Of a stretch of DNA of 54,609 bases, positions 26,521-33,987 are shown piece after piece. The position numbers were made by a program, and so were the translations under genes. A model generated the notes under the pieces. It had not been told where the DNA came from and ran no database searches. It worked only from the letters and a program-made list of their open reading frames with translations. The stretch lies in assembly GCA_964436815.1 (NCBI GenBank), contig CAYTER010000010.1, positions 1 through 54,609 on the forward strand, written 5' to 3'. Numbering within the stretch: the first letter of the stretch is position 1; every line of letters begins with the position of its first letter. This stretch comes from UBA993 sp964436815 (lineage in GTDB: Bacteria > Bacillota > Dethiobacteria > DTU022).

Positions 26521-26826
26521 TCACGATATAATTGATGCCTTTTTTTGCCAAATATTTTTAATGATTTCTGAACTTTGATCGACAATTTCATACACCAGTG
26601 GATTGGGCACCCAATAAATGACCTTCAATCCGTCTTTTCGCGAAGAGAGCAAACCCTCTTTTTTTAATAAAGCTAAATGTTTTGATGCACTCGACTGTTC
26701 AATATCTAACTCCGGAAAAATCTCGCAGACACAACGCTCTCCCGAGCGTAGTAGCTCCAAGATTTTCAACCTCGTTGGATGGGCTAAAGCTTTGATAAAG
26801 TCTGCCATCAGGTGGTATTGGTCCAA
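26521..26826 (-). CDS. ArsR family regulator of the thiol/permease gene set
   Basis: About 101 residues. The winged helix carries ALAHPTRLKILELLRSGERCVCEIFPEL, recognition helix IEQSSASKHLALLKKEGLL, and wing SRKDGLKVIYWV. The Cys pair CVC sits in the ELCVCDL-like place, so it should sense a thiol-reactive metal(loid). The true start is probably the TTG at 26826 (AAAGGAG 9 bases upstream), not the 27-codon-longer frame, which would cover the promoter. It heads the series down to 21235. Confidence 0.85.
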   Translation of the reverse strand: MDQYHLMADFIKALAHPTRLKILELLRSGERCVCEIFPELDIEQSSASKHLALLKKEGLLSSRKDGLKVIYWVPNPLVYEIVDQSSEIIKNIWQKKASIIS

Positions 26827-26866
26827 AGAACTTCTCTCCTTTAGATGATAAAAGACTATATTCTTA

Positions 26867-26904
26867 TATATGCATATAGTATCATAGTTAAACCACTGTT
26901 TCAA
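26867..26904 (-). promoter_or_regulatory. Promoter and palindromic operator of the second arsR series
   Basis: TTGAAA (26899-26904) and TACTAT (26876-26881) lie 17 bases apart on the - strand. The perfect 12-bp palindrome TATATGCATATA (26867-26878) overlaps the -10 box and start point, a good place for an ArsR dimer. The operator role is inferred. Confidence 0.6.
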
Positions 26905-26933
26905 CATTTTTAGCTATAATGTAATTCCTAACA

Positions 26934-26973
26934 AACAAAAAGGTTTTAGCCCATGAAATAGCCTAAAACCTTT
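26934..26973 (-). terminator. Terminator of the LemA-DUF2207 operon
   Basis: An 11-bp perfect stem (26939-26949 with 26963-26973, AAAGGTTTTAG) with a 13-base loop is followed on the - strand by T-rich sequence (five T, then GTTTGT). It lies about 24 bases after the DUF2207 stop. Confidence 0.78.
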
Positions 26974-26996
26974 ATTAAAACTAAACTTTTTATGTT

Positions 26997-28829
26997 CTAG
27001 CGGGCGCCACCACCGCCACCGCCTCCGCCGCCTCCCCCACCGCCTGAAAAACCACCGCCGCCCCCGGAACCGGACGAGGTAGCTGAGCGGAAAGCGGTTT
27101 TAAATGATCTTTCCATTGCCGAGCTCATTGAATTGAAGCGGGCCGGATTTGTTGCCATAACCCCGTATGCGGGCCAGGCACGATGCATCTCTGAACCCAA
27201 TTCAGGATAAACAAGCTGCAGCTGTTCCATCACTTCTTTGGCCACGCCCAGGGTTACAGCATAAACCAGGTAATGCTCCCAGATGGCCAGGGATGGAATT
27301 GTTGAATGATCCAGACGTGAAAAGTGCCTCAGGAAACGCTTGAAAGCGCTCCATTTGGCAAAATGATCGGCTCCTTCAGGGGTCAGTCTTTTCATCAGGG
27401 CAAAAAGAGCAATCAGCACAGGGCCGGTGATCAGCGCAATGGCTCCGGTTACAAAAAGTTCGAAAAAGAAGAGGCCAAACCCAAAAAGGAAAAAGATAAT
27501 CCCTAAAACTAGACCCTGCCAGGCCGGGCCCTTAAAAAATTTCAGCTTATCGAACTCTTTTTTTATCCCTTCAGTCCAGCTTTTATAAAATTTGTAAGTG
27601 CTCTCCCTGTTCTTTTTGCCGTATTGCTCAATTTCGCGCATGGTAACGCCTGCGCTTTCAATAATACTCACTTTACTGAAAATGAAGCGATGGAGTTCCT
27701 TCTCGTGAGCTTTCAATTGATCCTTGCCAGCGGTTGGATAAAGCCTGTAGTCGGTAAAGCTCTTTTTAAATATCAAACCACTTTCACCCTGGTATTCCTC
27801 GAAACGCAGGTGCCCCCTGCGGGCAAGATCCATAACTGTTGCGGTGAAGTCTTCCGGTTTTATCCTGCCTGAACGCACCAGGTATCCGGCTTCGGCTGGT
27901 GAATAGTCTCCGGGCAGTTCCCTGTAATACTGGCCATCAAACATACCGGGGTAGCGCTTCGCCTTATATCTGGCTACCAGGTAATAGATTAGCAGGGCAA
28001 TAAATATTACAGGCCCAACATAATAATCCATTCTAAAGAGGGTTCTTCTCAGGTTAGCCTGACGGGCCAACCTGCCTTCCTCTGCCAAAATTGCAGGCAA
28101 ACCATCCCTGCCGCTAAAATTTGTTGCCTGCGGAACCAGGATCAATGGGAAAGTAACGCGGCTTTCAACAAAAGTCTCTGAAGGTAAACCTTCAACTTCC
28201 CAGACCACTTTAGCAGGACCGGCAATTAGAACATCACCATAAAGCGGTCCATGCCCCCAGGCTCTAATCTCATCTACGTTGGCTCCCTCCGGCAGATGCA
28301 GGGTAATCTGGACAAAATCCGCTCTCTCGCCCCACTCGTTTCCGATAAACTGCCAATAAAGTTCGGCAACATCATTATGAACCAGAACGGCATTATCAAC
28401 AGTGTAACTAATTGTAAATGTGCGATCTTCATTAAAAGCGTCGTAACTCCAGTCGATATAAACCAGGTCAGGCTCATATTCAACGTAAAATACTCCCGGA
28501 ATGTCCTGAACGCCAACAGCAACTTCGTTATAGGGCAGGCCGCCTTCGCTGACCAGAACATCTTTGATCACACTGTTGCCCTTTAGGTATATATAAGACC
28601 AGGCGCCCCGGTAGCGTCCCCGAAACCGAAATGTCCGCTCTTCAACAACCTGCAACGAACCGTCAGCGTTTACTGCTGCTTCAATAATAACTGAAGGAAA
28701 ATAAAAAGAGCGGTCACTCTGCGCTCCGGCTTTTAACGGGAAGAGGCCAGCAACCGCTATTCCTACTATCATCAAGATTAAACCCAAGGGGATTACTTTA
28801 GAAGCTGCTTTATTTTTAACTATTTTCAT
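26997..28829 (-). CDS. DUF2207 domain membrane protein with poly-glycine tail
   Basis: 610 residues. An N-terminal signal/anchor (VIPLGLILMIVGIAVAGLFPL) precedes an extracellular beta-rich DUF2207 domain (about 38-240: VIIEAAVNADGSLQVVEERTF). A helix follows (YYVGPVIFIALLIYYLV), then a cytoplasmic region (DYSPAEAGYLVRSG), two further helices (about 440-485), a C-terminal domain and a tail that is nearly all Gly plus Ser/Phe. Such tails occur in this family. Its function is unknown; it pairs with LemA, with which it is often linked. It starts 11 bases after lemA. Confidence 0.85.
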   Translation of the reverse strand: MKIVKNKAASKVIPLGLILMIVGIAVAGLFPLKAGAQSDRSFYFPSVIIEAAVNADGSLQVVEERTFRFRGRYRGAWSYIYLKGNSVIKDVLVSEGGLPYNEVAVGVQDIPGVFYVEYEPDLVYIDWSYDAFNEDRTFTISYTVDNAVLVHNDVAELYWQFIGNEWGERADFVQITLHLPEGANVDEIRAWGHGPLYGDVLIAGPAKVVWEVEGLPSETFVESRVTFPLILVPQATNFSGRDGLPAILAEEGRLARQANLRRTLFRMDYYVGPVIFIALLIYYLVARYKAKRYPGMFDGQYYRELPGDYSPAEAGYLVRSGRIKPEDFTATVMDLARRGHLRFEEYQGESGLIFKKSFTDYRLYPTAGKDQLKAHEKELHRFIFSKVSIIESAGVTMREIEQYGKKNRESTYKFYKSWTEGIKKEFDKLKFFKGPAWQGLVLGIIFFLFGFGLFFFELFVTGAIALITGPVLIALFALMKRLTPEGADHFAKWSAFKRFLRHFSRLDHSTIPSLAIWEHYLVYAVTLGVAKEVMEQLQLVYPELGSEMHRAWPAYGVMATNPARFNSMSSAMERSFKTAFRSATSSGSGGGGGFSGGGGGGGGGGGGGAR

Positions 28830-28840
28830 CCAGACTGCTC

Positions 28841-29392
28841 CTAAAATTCAACTTTTACCGCTTCACGAGCCGCTGCTTCCTCATCGAGATTGAAGTAATC
28901 TTCTTTGGTGAAACCAAACATGCCGGCAACCAGCACTGTCGGGAATCTTTGAATGGTTGTATTGTAGGTCATAACAGTATCATTATAAAACTGTCTTGAA
29001 AAGGCGATCTTGCCTTCTGTGTTGGTCAGCTCTTCCTGCAGTTGGCGGAAGTTGGCATCGGCTTTCAGTTCAGGATAACTTTCAGCCACTGCAAACAGGG
29101 TTTTTAAAGCACCGGACAGTAAATTTTCAGCACCAGCCTGCTCGTTGACATCTTTAGCCTGAATGGCCATATTGCGCGCCTGGGTGACCTTTTCAAAAGT
29201 TTCCTGCTCATGTTTTGCATAACCTTTTACTGTATTAACCAGGTTGGGAATAAGGTCATAACGCCTTTTTAACTGAACTTCAATCTGCGCCCAGGCATTT
29301 TTAATTCTCTGGCGAAGAGTAACCAGCTGGTTGTAAATACCAATCAGTGAAATTACGATTAAAGCGATAACGCCTAAAATAATCCATCCCAT
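28841..29392 (-). CDS. lemA: LemA family protein
   Basis: 183 residues. One N-terminal membrane helix (WIILGVIALIVISLIGIYNQL) precedes a long helical bundle with the LemA signatures KNAWAQIEVQLKRRYDLIPNLVNTVKGYAKHE and LTNTEGKIAFSRQFYNDTVMTYNT. It ends FGFTKEDYFNLDEEA. A membrane-anchored protein of uncertain role, usually co-encoded with DUF2207 or TPM-domain proteins, as here. Confidence 0.93.
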   Translation of the reverse strand: MGWIILGVIALIVISLIGIYNQLVTLRQRIKNAWAQIEVQLKRRYDLIPNLVNTVKGYAKHEQETFEKVTQARNMAIQAKDVNEQAGAENLLSGALKTLFAVAESYPELKADANFRQLQEELTNTEGKIAFSRQFYNDTVMTYNTTIQRFPTVLVAGMFGFTKEDYFNLDEEAAAREAVKVEF

Positions 29393-29524
29393 AACTTTTC
29401 AGCTCCTTAATCTTTTTTATTAATAGTTGCAGCAATGCTGCAAAAAACTTTGATTGCTTGTACTTCGCAGAAAAGCGCTTAATTCCTGCATTCTGCGACC
29501 CGAAAAACAATTATTGCCTGACCA

Positions 29525-30490
29525 TTAAAGCTGCAATTCTACCACATCTCCGTCATCAAGAATATAATCTCGGGATACCGCCTGCCCCTCAAACTTGGCT
29601 GAACCCCAAACCAAAGCGCTCTTAAGTTTCTGTGGAAAATCCTTATGGACCTGTGCGGCGAAATCAAGCACACTGCTGCCTTTTCTTAAAATAAAAGGTC
29701 GCTCCATATCAGCTGCGCGGCCGGCCGGTTTACCATAGACACGGATAATATTGAGCAGCTGATATAACCTTTCTTTTAAATCTTCGAGTCCTGAACCATT
29801 GCTTGAAACCGGGATTATCTCTAAATCCGGCCATAATTCCCTCAATACCTGCAAATTTTCCGCTGCTTCAGTATGATCACATTTATTACCCAGGACCAGG
29901 TATGGTACCGGGGCAATAATAATTCCATCTTCAGAAAGATCGATCACTTCGCGATCCTGCAAAACATGAATCAGACCTTCAAGCTGATCAAGGCATTCTG
30001 GCGTTAGCAGATCAACAATCACTAAAATAGCATCGGCCTCTTTGAAGGTGCCGATTAAACCAGAAGGTATGTTGTCAGGTGATAAAGGTGGTGTATCTAC
30101 CAACTGAATAAAAGTATCTTTATAAGGCATCATACCGCTAACCGGTAGCGATGTTGAAAACGGGTAATCAGCGATCTTTACCTTAGCCCTGGAAAGCGCA
30201 CCCACCAGGGAAGACTTACCGCTGTTAGGGTATCCAGCCAGGACGATCTGACCGGCTCCCTGTTTCTCGACCCCAAATGGGTTAAAACCCTTGGTTTGTT
30301 TCTTTTTCTTTCCTTCTTCTTTTAGTTTGGCAATCCGCTTTTTAATATCACCCTGGAGACGCTCGGTGCCTTTGTGTTTCGGAATAACCGCCAACATCTC
30401 CTGTAAAGCTTTAACTTTCTCTTCAGCTGATTGAGCCTGGCGATATTTATCTTCAGCGGAATAGTACTGCGGGGTTAAATTGGCAGGCAA
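29525..30490 (-). CDS. Obg/DRG-like GTPase with TGS domain
   Basis: 321 residues. An N-terminal helical region (about 1-75, ending in a Lys-rich stretch) precedes a GTPase domain with G1 GYPNSGKSS, G2/switch ADYPFST, G3 DTPPL and G4 NKCD. The C-terminal TGS domain ends VSRDYILDDGDVVELQL. It resembles the DRG-type branch more than classical Obg because it lacks the Gly-rich Obg fold. Such proteins act with ribosomes or tRNA; the specific role is unknown. The start is a TTG (30490) with GGGAGGGG 5 bases before it. Confidence 0.85.
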   Translation of the reverse strand: MPANLTPQYYSAEDKYRQAQSAEEKVKALQEMLAVIPKHKGTERLQGDIKKRIAKLKEEGKKKKQTKGFNPFGVEKQGAGQIVLAGYPNSGKSSLVGALSRAKVKIADYPFSTSLPVSGMMPYKDTFIQLVDTPPLSPDNIPSGLIGTFKEADAILVIVDLLTPECLDQLEGLIHVLQDREVIDLSEDGIIIAPVPYLVLGNKCDHTEAAENLQVLRELWPDLEIIPVSSNGSGLEDLKERLYQLLNIIRVYGKPAGRAADMERPFILRKGSSVLDFAAQVHKDFPQKLKSALVWGSAKFEGQAVSRDYILDDGDVVELQL

Positions 30491-30574
30491 GTAAGCCCCT
30501 CCCTGCTATCTGGAATACAGTAACATGATAGCACAGAAGCCATGATTTTAGTAGCTTATGAAAGGTGTGATTTC

Positions 30575-30604
30575 TTGACAGGCACTTGCTGCTAATGCTA
30601 AAAT
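30575..30604 (+). promoter_or_regulatory. Promoter of tRNA-Val
   Basis: A consensus TTGACA (30575-30580) and TAAAAT (30599-30604) with an 18-base spacer. The tRNA begins 20 bases after the -10 box. Confidence 0.78.
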
Positions 30605-30624
30605 GTTTTAGCAATTATCACCAT

Positions 30625-30699
30625 GCGCCTGTAGCTCAGGGGGAGAGCGCCTGCTTGACACGCAGGAGGCCCGTGGTTCAAAACCACGCAGGCGCACCA
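30625..30699 (+). tRNA. tRNA-Val, anticodon GAC
   Basis: A full cloverleaf of 75 bases including the encoded CCA (30697-30699). The acceptor stem GCGCCTG pairs with CAGGCGC, the D arm is GCTC...GAGC, the anticodon stem is CCTGC/GCAGG with loop TTGACAC (anticodon GAC), and the T arm is CGTGG-TTCAAAA-CCACG. GAC reads GUC and GUU codons for valine. It stands alone between its promoter and terminator. Confidence 0.96.
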
Positions 30700-30700
30700 A

Positions 30701-30729
30701 AAAAACCGGGAAAACATCCCGGTTTTTTT
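30701..30729 (+). terminator. Terminator of tRNA-Val
   Basis: The stem AAAACCGGGA/TCCCGGTTTT with a short loop and a run of T, starting two bases after the tRNA CCA end. Confidence 0.9.
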
Positions 30730-30761
30730 AAGCATACCATTCTAAACATGAAAGGACCCCT

Positions 30762-32468
30762 GTGAAACCTTTAAAAGAGCTTTTTTATCCGCCAAAGCAG
30801 CCCGGTTCGGAAAAGAATAGTCAGATCAGGGGTTTTAGGGTTGCCGATTATACCAAACACCTGCTTTTAAGGATACTGGCCCTGGCGATCATCTGGATTC
30901 TGGTTCTGATACCGGTAGTAAAATATTTTATGCTGATATTTGAAGGCAGGGAAATTACTGTCGGTCAGGCAGCAATCTTTATTGTTCAAACCCTGACCAC
31001 AACCGGTTATGGAGAACTTCTACCATTTCATTCTTTTGCCATGGTAACTTTATCGATATTACTGATGATATCAGGGGTTTTTCTGATCTTTATGACCGCA
31101 GGAACGCTGATGGCCTCGCTGGTTGAAAACCGCATTATTCCACGTGCTCCGACCAGCACTAACATGCATACTCACGTCGTTTTCACCTCTTTCAACGAAA
31201 CGGTCGCCAGAACCATCAACCTGCTTGAACATCATCAGGTTCCCTACGTTGTGGCAGCGGCTGAACAACCGGAAGCAGTTGAACTGCTTCGTAAAGGCGT
31301 AAACAGTATTTGTGCCGACCCCCGATATGATGAGGGTTTGAAAAATTTAAATATCGATAAAGCCAAACTGGTGGTAGTGAGCGGGAGCGACACCGATAAT
31401 ATAAACATTACCTTGGGAGTATCTACTGCATACAGCACTCCGGTTCTGGCCATCATGGAAAATGAAGAGCGTGCTGAATTAGCTCAGGCGGCCGGCGCCA
31501 GGCACGTTGTTACCCTGGAAGAAACTCTGGGCAAACAGCTGGTTGACTGGATCTGTGCTGATGCGAGCCCAACCCGTTTTCTGGAACTGCTTAATGTAGA
31601 GGTTGAACCGGAAATCATTTCACAACTGAAACCAAGCATCATTCATGTTGGCAATTTCAGTGATTACAATAATTTATCGCTGGGAGATGCAAAAATCCGC
31701 ACTGAAACCGGCGCAACCATTGCCGCCATTTGGAATGAAGACGGCACTATTTCCATCCCTACTGCGGAAACAATAATTGATGAAGCAACACTAATCGTCC
31801 TCGGCCCACATGATAATGTTGACCAACTGGCGGAATTGATGGGAGGCCCGGGGCCAGGGGGTCACGTTGTTGTTGTTGGAGCCGGAAAAGTAGGGCAGGA
31901 AGCTGGTAAAAGGCTAAACGAAGCCGGTATCGAGCCTCATGTTATCGATATAAAAAATCGCCCCCTTTATTTTCGGGGGAACCTGATTATCGGAGATGCG
32001 ACGAAACCACATATCCTGGAAGAGGTAAATATTAAAGAGGCCGACACCCTGATTGTTACCATCAACGATGACAGTTTAAATATTTTTGTAGTCCTGGCCA
32101 GTCGTCAGCTAAAATCAAAAATTGATGTCATTGCCCGCGCAGTTCATGTTGACGCTGTAGATCGGCTTCACCAGGCAGGAGCCAATCATGTTCTTTCAGA
32201 ATCAATCCTCGGGTTCCAATTGCTGCATATCGCTATGGTGGAGCTGGGTGTACTGCCTAAGTTGTCAGATTATGTCGTACGCCAGGTAAAATGGCGTCGG
32301 CAAGATACTACCGTTTTGGAACTGATCCAACAATACAACGGAAATTTCAAGATTATATGCCTGGTGAAGAATAGATTGGTTGAAAAACCATTGGTCAATA
32401 GTGTCATTCAAAATGGAGATTGCATTGTGGTCATGGGCAACCCTGCCTCCATCAGCCAAATCCAGTAA
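30762..32468 (+). CDS. Potassium channel protein with two RCK/TrkA-N domains
   Basis: 568 residues. A helix at about 28-50 (LLRILALAIIWILVLIPVV) is followed by a pore with selectivity filter TTTGYGELLPF and a second helix (MVTLSILLMISGVFLIFMTAGTL), giving the two-helix K+ channel module. Two Rossmann RCK-N domains follow: HVVFTSFNETVARTINLLEHH, and HVVVVGAGKVGQEAGKRL with VIDIKNRP. Each has a TrkA-C-like segment after it. It would form a tetrameric, ligand-gated K+ channel or uptake subunit. The start is a GTG 32 bases after the tRNA terminator. It is convergent with the PrpD gene. Confidence 0.88.
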   Translation: MKPLKELFYPPKQPGSEKNSQIRGFRVADYTKHLLLRILALAIIWILVLIPVVKYFMLIFEGREITVGQAAIFIVQTLTTTGYGELLPFHSFAMVTLSILLMISGVFLIFMTAGTLMASLVENRIIPRAPTSTNMHTHVVFTSFNETVARTINLLEHHQVPYVVAAAEQPEAVELLRKGVNSICADPRYDEGLKNLNIDKAKLVVVSGSDTDNINITLGVSTAYSTPVLAIMENEERAELAQAAGARHVVTLEETLGKQLVDWICADASPTRFLELLNVEVEPEIISQLKPSIIHVGNFSDYNNLSLGDAKIRTETGATIAAIWNEDGTISIPTAETIIDEATLIVLGPHDNVDQLAELMGGPGPGGHVVVVGAGKVGQEAGKRLNEAGIEPHVIDIKNRPLYFRGNLIIGDATKPHILEEVNIKEADTLIVTINDDSLNIFVVLASRQLKSKIDVIARAVHVDAVDRLHQAGANHVLSESILGFQLLHIAMVELGVLPKLSDYVVRQVKWRRQDTTVLELIQQYNGNFKIICLVKNRLVEKPLVNSVIQNGDCIVVMGNPASISQIQ

Positions 32469-32490
32469 GCACCTTACGCATAAAACAGAT

Positions 32491-32518
32491 GAGCAGGGTT
32501 TATAACAGCACCCTGCTC
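32491..32518. terminator. Hairpin between convergent K+ channel and MmgE/PrpD genes
   Basis: A perfect 9-bp stem (32491-32499 with 32510-32518, GAGCAGGGT) with a 10-base loop lies midway between two convergent stop codons. Neither side has a strong T run, so it is a possible weak two-way terminator. Confidence 0.5.
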
Positions 32519-32551
32519 AACAAAATGATAACAGTTTTCAAGATTCCGATT

Positions 32552-33895
32552 TTAAATCCGCCACATATCAGCGATGTTATCAAATGACTCAACTTTCATA
32601 AACTGCTCCAACCAGGCTTCGATTTTTGATGGCGGAAGAAGCATGGCCGAGAGTCTGCGGAATTTGGTATGCAGCTGTTCAAGCGTAAGCTTATTCTCCG
32701 GATCTCCCTTGGGATAGTCAGTCTGTTCATGATCTACTGTGCCGTTGCGCAGGATAACATTCAGCTTGGCTCCCCATTTTTCTGGATAGTGGGCATCAAT
32801 AAGTGGATCAATCTCAACAGTGCAGTGACTCATCAACTCTTCAAGAACCGGATCTTTGATCCTTTCTTCCGTGAAGTCTTCAACCCCCACATGACCATAA
32901 ACCAGCGCGGTAGAAACACAGAACGGAAGGCTGAATTTCGCTTCATAATATGTTTCGGGAAATGGTTGCCCAACGAGATCCCTGGCTACCGAATAGGTTT
33001 GAATTCTGAGCAGCTCAATATCTTCTGGCTTAATCCCTTTATCGCGCAGTCTTAACGCTAAGTCTATACCGGCATGTGTATGGCGGGTAGAAGCATAAAT
33101 CCGGAAACTGATCTGCATTATTTTATAATCTTGACCCAGCCCTTCAACAATTTTCTCCATTTTAGCTTTAGGGGCAAAAACCCGTAAAAATCCTTTTTCA
33201 CCGGAAAGAATCGTCTTGGTGCTGGTATAGCCACCGGCGGCAAGCAATGCCGAAAACAAGCCGTTCTGCGCTGCTTTACTGGCATGCAACGGTTTACTCA
33301 TCATTCCCTCAGGGCTGTAGTGAAGTTCCATCAATCCGGCAGCCTGCGTACCGGCATGACCTAAAGCATTGATTAACTGTTCTTCATCCAGGTTCATCAC
33401 TTTTCCGGCAGCAATAGCAGCAGCAAAAGTGCCGCAGGTCCCGGTAGTATGCCAGAAATTATAGTGTGAAGGAGTCATCGCCTCGGCTATACGGATACCA
33501 GCTTCATAACCGACTACGATTGCAGTAATCAGATCTTTCCCGGAGGCACCGACTTTCTCCGCCGCAGCGAGGGCAGCAGGGATGATTGGCGAACCCGGCC
33601 TTAATATTGAACTGCGGTGCAAATCGTCCAATTCCAGGGCATGCGCATAAAGGCCATTACCAAGTGCTGCATTAAGCGCAGGAACTTTTTCTTTACGGCC
33701 AATTAACACCGCCTGCGGTTTACCGCCTGCTTCTTCAATAATTTCAGTAACTACATGCCCGGGTAAGGCAGTTGCACCGGCACAGGCCGTTCCGACCAAA
33801 TCGAGAAGACAGATTTTCGCCTGCTGAATAACTTCCTTCGGTAAATTGTCGTACGTGGCTTCCCTGGCAAATCTTGCCAGTTCTTGTTCAATCAT
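32552..33895 (-). CDS. MmgE/PrpD family protein
   Basis: 447 residues. Family segments are CLLDLVGTACAGATALPG, AALGNGLYAHALELDDLHR, IVVGYEAGIRIAEAM, GTCGTFAAAIAAGKVMNLDEEQ and SRIYASTRHTHAGIDLAL-type text (here FRIYASTRHTHAGIDLA). The family includes 2-methylcitrate dehydratase and cis-aconitate decarboxylase, and the N-terminal helical domain and smaller C-terminal domain are complete. The substrate here is unknown, since no methylcitrate-cycle neighbours are seen. It lies about 90 bases downstream of the antiporter-like left arm on the same strand and might be read through from it. Confidence 0.88.
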   Translation of the reverse strand: MIEQELARFAREATYDNLPKEVIQQAKICLLDLVGTACAGATALPGHVVTEIIEEAGGKPQAVLIGRKEKVPALNAALGNGLYAHALELDDLHRSSILRPGSPIIPAALAAAEKVGASGKDLITAIVVGYEAGIRIAEAMTPSHYNFWHTTGTCGTFAAAIAAGKVMNLDEEQLINALGHAGTQAAGLMELHYSPEGMMSKPLHASKAAQNGLFSALLAAGGYTSTKTILSGEKGFLRVFAPKAKMEKIVEGLGQDYKIMQISFRIYASTRHTHAGIDLALRLRDKGIKPEDIELLRIQTYSVARDLVGQPFPETYYEAKFSLPFCVSTALVYGHVGVEDFTEERIKDPVLEELMSHCTVEIDPLIDAHYPEKWGAKLNVILRNGTVDHEQTDYPKGDPENKLTLEQLHTKFRRLSAMLLPPSKIEAWLEQFMKVESFDNIADMWRI

Positions 33896-33987
33896 TATCA
33901 GATTCCCTTCTTTCTTAACTGCGTTCTTTGCAACACGCCTGATTGACTATTCCTGTTCCTTCAACATTAATCCTGCTGCTTTCAGAC

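Noticed and set aside
30625..30699. tRNA-Val as an attachment site of an integrated element
   Set aside because: No integrase, direct repeat of the tRNA end, or phage/plasmid gene was seen nearby.
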